NCBI RefSeq assembly: GCF_014204945.1
Contig: NZ_JACHMN010000002.1
Coordinates: 434,001 to 498,000 of the forward strand
Direction: 5' to 3'
Origin: Allocatelliglobosispora scoriae
GTDB lineage: Bacteria; Actinomycetota; Actinomycetes; Mycobacteriales; Micromonosporaceae
Length of the DNA stretch: 64,000 nt
Made by a program: the position numbers and the translations under genes. Below the pieces are notes generated by a model. It saw only the letters and a program-made list of their open reading frames with translations. It was not told the origin of the DNA and ran no database searches. The stretch's first letter is position 1; every line of letters begins with the position of its first letter. Below, in pieces: positions 58,695 through 64,000 of the stretch.

Positions 58695-60200
58695 GTGCAT
58701 AGACGACTTCTGCGACACCTGGCGGGCCTCGCGCTCGCCGGGCTCGTCGCCGCCGCGACGGTCGTCGTGGCGCCCGCGGCGGCCTGGGCCGCACCCAATT
58801 TCAAGGCGCCCTTCCCGTGCGGGCAGCGGTGGACCTTCAGCCATCACAGCGCCGAGGTCCGCCAGGCCCTCGACTTCGTCCGCGCCGACGGCGGCGTCAC
58901 CGCGGGCACGCCCGTGGTGGCGTCGGCGGCCGGGACGGCGTACCGGTTCTCGCAGCCCAGCGGTGCCGGGAACTACATCGCCATCGAGCACGGCGGCGGG
59001 TGGAAGACCTACTACTTCCACCTGTCCGCCTACTCCGTCGCCGACGGGGCCTACGTCTCGCAGGGGCAGCAGATCGGCGTCACCGGCAGCACCGGCAACT
59101 CGTCCGGGGCGCACATCCACTACGAGCAGCTGCTCAACGGCGTCGGCCAGGTGATCGCGATCAACGGTGTGTCGCTCGCGCCATACCCCGGCTCCTACAA
59201 CCAGCGCTACCTGACCAGCGACAACTGCGGCACCACCCCGCCGGGACCGAAGCTGCTCGGCGGGTCGCCGACCGACTTCACGGGGGACGGCAAGGACGAC
59301 ATCGTGGCGTTCACCCATGGGGCGCTCGCCGATGTCTACGTCTCCGCCTCCACCGGCAGCGGTTTCGCCGGCACCTCGGTGAAGTGGAACGACTTCTTCG
59401 GCCTGTCTGGCGAGTCGGTCCTGTCCGGCGACTTCAACGGCGACGGTAGGGACGACGTGGTCGCCTTCACCCACGGCACGCTGGGCGATGTCTATGTGGG
59501 CCTCTCCACGGGCTCGGGTTTCCTGGGCGGGGCGAAGTGGCACGACTGGTTCGCGCCGGGCGGCGAGATCCCGGTCGTCGGCGACTTCAACGGCGACGGC
59601 AAGGACGACATCGCCACCTTCACCCACGACACCGCCGGGGATGTCTATGTCGCGCTCTCCAACGGGTCGTCGTTCGGTGCCGGGATCAAGTGGCACGAGT
59701 TCTTCGCCCCGGCCGGAGAGTTCCCGGCGGTCGGCGATGTCAACGGCGACGGGCTCGACGACATCATCACCTTCACGCAGGGGCCGGTCGCGGCGTCCGA
59801 CGTGATCGTGGGCCTGTCCAACGGGTCGTCGTTCGGGCCCGGCCTCAAGTGGCACGACCTCTTCGCCGTCGGCGCCGAGCAGCCCCGCGTCGGCGACATC
59901 AACGGCGACGGCAAGGACGACATCGTCACCTTCACCTGCAACGCCGACGGCGACGTCTTCGCGGCCCTCTCCACCGGGACGGGCTTCGCCGGAACGACGG
60001 TGAAGTGGAACGACTTCTTCTGCCTCACCGGCGAGTTCCCCTACCTCGGCGATTACAACGGCGACGGCAAGGACGACATCATCGCCTTCACCAAGGGCAC
60101 CACCAACGACGTCTACGTCGGGCTGTCGACGGGGACCGGGTTCCTCGGCGGCGCCAAGTGGCACGACTTCTTCGGCCTGACCGGGGAGACGACGCTGTAG
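58695..60200 (+). CDS. Secreted M23 metallopeptidase with VCBS repeats (PG hydrolase 3)
   Basis: 501 residues from GTG 58695 with AAAGGA upstream. Signal peptide to AAWA. The M23/LytM domain is about 35-165: FKAPFPCGQRWTFSHHSAEV, QALDFVRADG with the metal-ligand Asp, YIAIEHGGGWKTYYFHL and GAHIHYEQL with the H-x-H motif. M23 enzymes cut peptide cross-bridges of murein. The C-terminal part (about 190-501) is the VCBS array shared with the two preceding genes. Together the three would attack different bonds of the same substrate. Confidence 0.93.
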   Translation: MHRRLLRHLAGLALAGLVAAATVVVAPAAAWAAPNFKAPFPCGQRWTFSHHSAEVRQALDFVRADGGVTAGTPVVASAAGTAYRFSQPSGAGNYIAIEHGGGWKTYYFHLSAYSVADGAYVSQGQQIGVTGSTGNSSGAHIHYEQLLNGVGQVIAINGVSLAPYPGSYNQRYLTSDNCGTTPPGPKLLGGSPTDFTGDGKDDIVAFTHGALADVYVSASTGSGFAGTSVKWNDFFGLSGESVLSGDFNGDGRDDVVAFTHGTLGDVYVGLSTGSGFLGGAKWHDWFAPGGEIPVVGDFNGDGKDDIATFTHDTAGDVYVALSNGSSFGAGIKWHEFFAPAGEFPAVGDVNGDGLDDIITFTQGPVAASDVIVGLSNGSSFGPGLKWHDLFAVGAEQPRVGDINGDGKDDIVTFTCNADGDVFAALSTGTGFAGTTVKWNDFFCLTGEFPYLGDYNGDGKDDIIAFTKGTTNDVYVGLSTGTGFLGGAKWHDFFGLTGETTL

Positions 60201-60208
60201 GCCCCACA

Positions 60209-60289
60209 GCAAGATCGTGCTTTTTCCCGGAAGTATTCCCCTCGGAGCATGTCGGTAGGGCTTACTTCCGGGAAGAAGCACGATCTTGC
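60209..60289. repeat. Family A palindrome, copy 8
   Basis: Arms 60209-60235 and 60263-60289 match at 26 of 27 positions, core TTTCCCGGAAGTA. It follows the stop of the M23 gene and precedes the stop of the convergent response regulator, so two-way termination is possible. A stray half copy (GGTTTCTCGGAAGTGCGCGA) follows at about 60303-60325. Confidence 0.9.
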
Positions 60290-60346
60290 GCCCGGGTAGG
60301 GGCGGTTTCTCGGAAGTGCGCGATCACCACCGAGCCGCGGCGCGGG

Positions 60347-61012
60347 CTATCCGACGGGGGGCGGGGAGGCACCCGACCCGGGCAGCCGCTCCCGGCCGAG
60401 CGCGTCCTCCCGGATCCGCTCGGTGTACTGGCCCCGGTGCCGGATCGGCCGCCCGACATCGGCGTACTTCTGCTTCGCCCGCTCCAGATAGGTCCGCACC
60501 GTCCCGGCGGCGATGCCCAGCTGCCGGCCCACCGCGTCCACGGTCATGCCGCGCCCGTAGGCGACCAGCACCTCGTGCTCGCGCGGGGTGAGCTCCGGCC
60601 GGTCCGGCCGGTCATCGCGGCCCAGCCAGAACGCGTGCTCCGTGGTGAGCGGCGAGTCGCCGCGCGCCACGGCGCGGATGGCGTCGGACAGCACGGTGAG
60701 ATTGGCGGTCTTCGCCACGTACGCCGCAGCACCGGCCTCAGTCGTCGCCAGGATGTAGGACAGGTCCGGCACCACGGTGATGACGATGACGGTGAACCCG
60801 GCGGCGACGAGGCTCGCGACGTTGTCCACCGGATCGGAGAAGTCCTCCAGGTTGAGGTCGAGCAGGACGATCCGGGCCGAGACGGCCTGGCTGAGGAAGT
60901 CGGCCACCGACGAAGCGGTCGCCGTCAGCCGGATGTCGGGCACTTTCGCGATCCACGCCGCCATGCCCTCCAGCAGCATCCGGTCGTTGTCGATCGCGGC
61001 AATCTCGATCAC
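60347..61012 (-). CDS. NarL/LuxR-type response regulator
   Basis: 221 residues from GTG 61012. Receiver domain: VIEIAAIDNDRMLLEGMAAW, with the acidic pocket and the phosphorylatable Asp in IVLLDLNLEDFSDP, and a Lys in AAAYVAKTANL. DNA-binding LuxR HTH: LTPREHEVLVAYGRGMTVDA, then GIAAGTVRTYLERAKQKY. An extended C-terminal tail of about 35 residues (RPIRHRGQYTERIREDALGR) is present. The start overlaps the kinase stop (GTGA, 61009-61012), so they are translated together. Confidence 0.93.
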   Translation of the reverse strand: MIEIAAIDNDRMLLEGMAAWIAKVPDIRLTATASSVADFLSQAVSARIVLLDLNLEDFSDPVDNVASLVAAGFTVIVITVVPDLSYILATTEAGAAAYVAKTANLTVLSDAIRAVARGDSPLTTEHAFWLGRDDRPDRPELTPREHEVLVAYGRGMTVDAVGRQLGIAAGTVRTYLERAKQKYADVGRPIRHRGQYTERIREDALGRERLPGSGASPPPVG

Positions 61013-62196
61013 GGCTTCCACAGCACCTCCACCACCGTGCCGTGCCCCGGACCCGACGTGACGTCCACGGTCCCGCCCGTCTCGATCACGCTGTGCCGCA
61101 GCTCGCGGATCAGCCCGCGCCCGCCCGGTTTCGCCGCCGGGTCGAAGCCGACACCGCGATCGACGACGGCCAGCCGCACACCGCCCTGCTCGCCGACGGC
61201 GGTCAGCCACGCCTCGCCGACACCGGCATGCTTGGCGACGTTGGTCAGCGCCTCGCGGGCCGCCCCGAGCAGCATCGACGCAGCCGGCGGTGGCAGCGTC
61301 GACGGCAGGGCGTGGAACTGCGAGTGCACCCGCAGCCCGAGCGCCTGCTTGTCGCGGACCACCCCGGCCAGCGCGCCGACGAAGTCACCCGGCCCGATGT
61401 CGTCGGCACCGGTCATCAGACCGCGCAGGAAGTCCGAGTCCCGTGCGCACAGCGCGCGGACCTCATCGGCACGGTGGTCCAGCCCGCCTCGGGCGATCTT
61501 GTTCAGGGTGGTGAGCACCGTCTGATGCAGCACGTCGTACTGCCGGGTCCGCTCGTCGTAGCGGGCGCGCGCGGTCGCTTCCCGGGCTCGTGCCTCGATC
61601 GCGTCCGCGGTGGCGAGATCGACCTTCCACGCCGAGGCCCGCTGCAGCCGGGCCAGAACCCAGCCCAGCACCCCGAACCCCAGCATGAAGAACACGTTCA
61701 CCGCCATCATGCCGACCGTGTCGGCGGACATGCCGACGGTCCGGGCCGCGTTGGCCCAGATCCCCGCGGTGTACGCCACGGCGACGGTCACGGTGCCGAC
61801 CGCCGCGATACCGACCTGGATGAAGATCGCCGCCAGGGTGACCGATCCGACCGCCGGCGGAACCACCCACAGCTGCCAGCCGCTCGCGCACGAAGCCACA
61901 CACATCTGCGGCACGGTGAACAGCCAGATCGCGGCGAGCGCCAGGTCGGCCAGGACCCACGACAGCGCGACCCGGCGGCGGCGCAGCGCCATCGTGAACA
62001 TCACCGCCGACCAGGCCACCCCCGACAGGTAGCTGCCGACGATCACCGTCGTCGACCGGAAGTCGTCGAATCCGCCGAACAGCAGCACCGGCAGGCCGAC
62101 CGAGAGCTGGATCGCCCGCAGGGTGGCAGACCCCTTGATGAGCACCAGCTCCGCATGCGTCCGCGCACCGTTGACAGTCGCCGCCGCTGGATGCAT
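61009..62196 (-). CDS. Sensor histidine kinase (NarX/DesK-like)
   Basis: 395 residues from ATG 62196, with GAGG eight bases upstream. Five or six membrane segments (about 30-190). The dimerisation domain has LHQTVLTTLNKIARGG with the candidate phosphorylated His, placed as in the HisKA_3/DesK family. The ATPase domain has AAREALTNVAKHAG (N box), VVDRGVGFDP (G1) and GRGLIRELRHSV (G2). The ligand is not known. The cognate regulator follows with a four-base overlap. The divergent neighbour at 62330, a secreted protein, is a likely target gene. Confidence 0.93.
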   Translation of the reverse strand: MHPAAATVNGARTHAELVLIKGSATLRAIQLSVGLPVLLFGGFDDFRSTTVIVGSYLSGVAWSAVMFTMALRRRRVALSWVLADLALAAIWLFTVPQMCVASCASGWQLWVVPPAVGSVTLAAIFIQVGIAAVGTVTVAVAYTAGIWANAARTVGMSADTVGMMAVNVFFMLGFGVLGWVLARLQRASAWKVDLATADAIEARAREATARARYDERTRQYDVLHQTVLTTLNKIARGGLDHRADEVRALCARDSDFLRGLMTGADDIGPGDFVGALAGVVRDKQALGLRVHSQFHALPSTLPPPAASMLLGAAREALTNVAKHAGVGEAWLTAVGEQGGVRLAVVDRGVGFDPAAKPGGRGLIRELRHSVIETGGTVDVTSGPGHGTVVEVLWKP

Positions 62197-62329
62197 CAGG
62201 TCAACCTCGCACGTGGATATGGACTGCGGTAGTAGGCAGAAACGCCGACTGGACAGATCATGACGCACGCCTCGAAGATCGGCTTCCGCCACCTCGGCGA
62301 TCTTCAATCTACGGAAGGTGCACCCTCCT

Positions 62330-62917
62330 ATGCGTACACAGCGCTGGCTGGCTGCCATCGCCCTCGGGTTTGCCGCCACCGTCGCGCCGCTCGCGGTGTC
62401 GAGCCCCGCACAGGCCGCGCCGACGGTCTGCGACCCGAACTACATGTGGAACACCTGGTCAGGTGCCACCCAGCCGTGGGCCGTCACCCACGCCTCGCGG
62501 TACGAGAACTACTCCGGCGCCACGGTCACCTGGACCAGGGCGGCATCGTTCCGCGCGAAACTGACGGCGGGCTCGACCATCACCACCGGGGTCTCCGCCG
62601 GCGCATCCGTGGAGATCCTCCAGTTGGGAGCCACCCTCGGCTCCTCGCTGGCGGTGAACGGGTCGGCCACGAGCACGGTGAGCCAGAGCGTCACCGGCAC
62701 CCTCGCCAACAACCACATCGCCATCTTCTTCCAGGGCAACCGCTCCGCCAGGGGCTCGTGGAAGCGCTACAAGTGCAACGCCGCCGGCACGGCGTCCAGC
62801 CAGGTCGGCAGCGGCACCACCCGGAGCTTCGGCGTGAACACGCAGGGCGTCGTGGACTGCGCGTCGAGCCCGTCCCCGTCGTCGCTCGCCTACGTCGTCA
62901 GGGCCCAGTACTGCTAG
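62330..62917 (+). CDS. Small secreted protein of unknown function
   Basis: 195 residues from ATG 62330, GAAGG upstream. Signal peptide to PAQAA. The mature protein has four Cys (VCDPNYMWNTWSG, KRYKCNAAG, VVDCASSPS, and the final Cys in YVVRAQYC), which could form two disulfide bonds. The centre is a Thr/Ser-rich beta segment (TAGSTITTGVSAGASVEI, GSSLAVNGSATSTVSQS) with no recognised domain. It is divergent from the two-component system with 133 bases between the starts and is likely controlled by it. Confidence 0.8.
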   Translation: MRTQRWLAAIALGFAATVAPLAVSSPAQAAPTVCDPNYMWNTWSGATQPWAVTHASRYENYSGATVTWTRAASFRAKLTAGSTITTGVSAGASVEILQLGATLGSSLAVNGSATSTVSQSVTGTLANNHIAIFFQGNRSARGSWKRYKCNAAGTASSQVGSGTTRSFGVNTQGVVDCASSPSPSSLAYVVRAQYC

Positions 62918-62939
62918 CTCCAGTCTGAGGAGCGATGGT

Positions 62940-62972
62940 CGTGGGGGGAACTGCTCGCTGGCTCCCCCCACG
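62940..62972. terminator. Hairpin between convergent genes
   Basis: A 10-bp stem, CGTGGGGGGA against TCCCCCCACG, with a 13-base loop, between the stop codons of two convergent secreted-protein genes; a two-way terminator is likely. Confidence 0.75.
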
Positions 62973-62977
62973 AACCG

Positions 62978-63481
62978 TCATTTGCTGGCGGTGCGGCCGC
63001 TCACCGTGCCGTAACCCGGCCGGGAGCAGTAACCCCAGGCGTACGAGGTGACACCGGCGTCGTAGAGGATGTTGGTGTACTGGTACTCGTCGGAGTCGCC
63101 GGGGTAGCGCTCCGATGTGTACAGCGTCTTGTTGTCGGAGTCCCGCGCGATCTTGACATAGCAGTTCGATCCGGGCGGAACCGGCCCGTAGATCGTCATG
63201 CGCGCCCGCGCCGACCGGCAGCCGCCGTTGCCCCAGACGTAGTCCAGGTAGACGATGACGTTCAGGCCGATGTTGACCGACAGTCCCCAGTCCTTGGGGC
63301 CCTCGAGCTCACAGGCACTGGCGTAGAAGAAGTTCTGGTTGTCGCAGTTCGAGTTCCTGCCCCACTGACCGCTGTACCAGTAGCAGTTGGCTTCGACGGC
63401 GGCGTGGGCGGACGCCGGGCTGACCGCGAGGCCGGCAAAGACGATGACGACCGCAGCGAGCATTGCCTTGATGCGTAGCAA
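62978..63481 (-). CDS. Small secreted cysteine-containing protein
   Basis: 167 residues if started at TTG 63481, supported by the strong site GGGGAGG six bases upstream; ATG 63463 has none. The start gives a proper signal peptide (LLRIKAMLAAVVIVFAGLAV, cleavage after AHA). The mature part has paired Cys (ANCYWYSGQWGRNSNCDNQN, SACELEG, GGCRSAR, SNCYVKIA, WGYCSRPG), so several disulfides are probable. Aromatic residues are frequent (YTNILYDAGVTSYAWGYC). No known domain; a small extracellular beta protein such as an inhibitor or lectin would fit but is a guess. Confidence 0.82.
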   Translation of the reverse strand: MLRIKAMLAAVVIVFAGLAVSPASAHAAVEANCYWYSGQWGRNSNCDNQNFFYASACELEGPKDWGLSVNIGLNVIVYLDYVWGNGGCRSARARMTIYGPVPPGSNCYVKIARDSDNKTLYTSERYPGDSDEYQYTNILYDAGVTSYAWGYCSRPGYGTVSGRTASK

Positions 63482-63544
63482 GATTTGCCTCCCCGATGGA
63501 CGGATAGTCGATGCGATGAGTGTCGATGCGCACCCTCGCTGCGG

Positions 63545-63576
63545 CCAGGTGTTTCGGCTGGAGCCGAAACACCTGG
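63545..63576. repeat. Perfect 15-bp palindrome upstream of divergent secreted-protein genes
   Basis: CCAGGTGTTTCGGCT (63545-63559) pairs exactly with 63562-63576 around two central bases. It is 64 bases before one start (63481) and 72 bases before the other (63648), so a shared operator is as likely as a structural repeat. Confidence 0.85.
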
Positions 63577-63647
63577 GACCAACGCAAGGCATCGACGACC
63601 CTTAGTTCAATGCCGCGGCATCCCGCCGCGGAACGGAGGGGAGACTG

Positions 63648-64000
63648 ATGATGCTTCGCAGAGTGCTCGGGGTCGCGATGGCTGTGGCGCTGGCAGGCTC
63701 GATCGCAGTCGGCACGGGCACGCCCGCCGCCGCCGGTGTGACGCCGCAGTGCACGATTCGGTGGAATGTCCTGCCTGCCGGCGCGAGCGGCGGCATCTGG
63801 ATGCCGTACGCGGAAGCAGCGGAGACGACCGTCTGCTTCATGCACCGCGGCAGCTACAGCTGGGGTGTCTGGGCGCTCCAGAAGGCCCTACGCGTGTGCT
63901 ACAACAAGTCCATCGGCACCGACCTGAGCTTCGGGCCGCAGACCGAGCAGGCGCTGCGCGAGGTGCAGTCGCTCATCCACGCGAATCCGGACGGCGGCTA
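63648..64000 (+). CDS. Secreted peptidoglycan-binding-like protein, partial
   Basis: Only the first 117 codons are in the window; the gene runs off the right edge. GGAGGGGAG lies upstream of two adjacent ATGs (63648, 63651). Signal peptide MMLRRVLGVAMAVALAGSIA, cleavage near TPAAAG. The mature part has VCFMHRGSYSWGVWALQKAL followed by RVCYNKSIGTDLSFGPQTEQ and ALREVQSLIH, which has the W-x-x-Q-x-x-L and F-G-P-x-T pattern of peptidoglycan-binding domain 1. It probably targets the cell wall; any catalytic domain would be beyond the window. Confidence 0.82.
   Translation, partial: MMLRRVLGVAMAVALAGSIAVGTGTPAAAGVTPQCTIRWNVLPAGASGGIWMPYAEAAETTVCFMHRGSYSWGVWALQKALRVCYNKSIGTDLSFGPQTEQALREVQSLIHANPDGG

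Larger units (their letters stand above)
55541..60200 (+). repeat. Three homologous VCBS-repeat modules
   Basis: The 3' parts of three consecutive genes (about 55541-56491, 57655-58611 and 59262-60200) encode the same seven-blade array of roughly 45-residue units, ending [14 protein letters not shown] or [14 protein letters not shown]. Modules 2 and 3 are especially close at DNA level and share long identical stretches. They offer homology for recombination between the genes. Confidence 0.88.

Noticed and set aside
55046-60200. A prophage lysis cassette
   Set aside because: The hydrolases have signal peptides and VCBS tails, and there is no holin, portal, capsid or integrase gene around.
1-64000. 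tRNA, rRNA and riboswitch genes
   Set aside because: I looked for cloverleaf-like and conserved rRNA segments, and for riboswitch patterns before the cell-wall genes, and saw none I could defend by eye.

Overview
This is a 64 kb piece of a very GC-rich actinobacterial chromosome. Several things point to a soil- or plant-litter-living filamentous actinomycete, most likely of the Micromonosporaceae: GTG/TTG starts, strong third-codon GC, many long signal peptides, SARP/LAL regulators, CBM2- and FN3-decorated polysaccharidases, a CebR-type operator, and RHS/LamG cell-surface genes. The family assignment is inference; there is no rRNA gene to fix it. I saw no tRNA, rRNA, CRISPR array, transposase or prophage.

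Layout. 1-4.5 kb: a DinB-family protein (partial), a lipoprotein, a RibD/DHFR-like reductase, a GH128-like glycosidase and a secreted sulfatase. 4.5-6.6 kb: a secreted serine protease with two nearly identical FN3 domains and a P domain. 6.6-7.5 kb: a gene-free block of stacked palindromes and a GGCAGC microsatellite. 7.5-16.9 kb: an SMI1/KNR4-like protein, glutaminase, a LAL-type LuxR regulator, an epimerase-methyltransferase pair, an ECF sigma factor translationally coupled to a membrane protein, a HEAT-like protein and a small P-loop kinase. 16.9-21.8 kb: a PL11 rhamnogalacturonan lyase behind a CebR-like operator, a DUF4383-like membrane protein, a wrecked LacI regulator gene and an alditol oxidase. 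21.9-28.7 kb: a phosphatase-like protein, a YtrA-type GntR module with its operator, a VOC protein, a P450, a GH3 glycosidase and a GNAT. 28.7-35 kb: a SIR2-like protein, a secreted repeat protein, a coiled-coil membrane protein and a TIR-domain multi-pass membrane protein. 35-40.1 kb: a GH9 cellulase with the second CebR-like operator, two uncharacterised genes and a ROK kinase. 40.5-54.6 kb: a head-to-tail run of an AfsR-like STAND regulator, a LamG surface protein, a 2273-residue RHS/HINT polymorphic toxin and its probable immunity gene. 55-60.2 kb: three consecutive secreted peptidoglycan hydrolases of different chemistry that share the same C-terminal VCBS repeat module. 60.3-64 kb: a two-component system and three small secreted proteins, the last cut by the window edge.

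How the genes work together. The secreted hydrolases (PL11, GH9, GH3, GH128, sulfatase, protease) form a plant-polymer and protein degrading set. Two of them share a TGGGAGCGCTCCCA-type operator, and GH3 has a CGAAAGTTTCG element of the xylanase type. The SARP-LamG-RHS-immunity run looks like one transcription unit for contact-dependent competition, and the toxin tip and immunity gene differ visibly in base composition from the rest. The three VCBS-tailed enzymes could together cut glycan, amide and peptide bonds of murein.

The most unusual structural feature is a set of long intergenic inverted repeats in at least three sequence families (cores TTCCCGGAA, AACTCTTCAAGAGTT, TTTGCTGCAAA). In each, both arms of a long hairpin contain a smaller odd-centred palindrome. 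A further palindrome lies inside the coding sequence of the LAL regulator.
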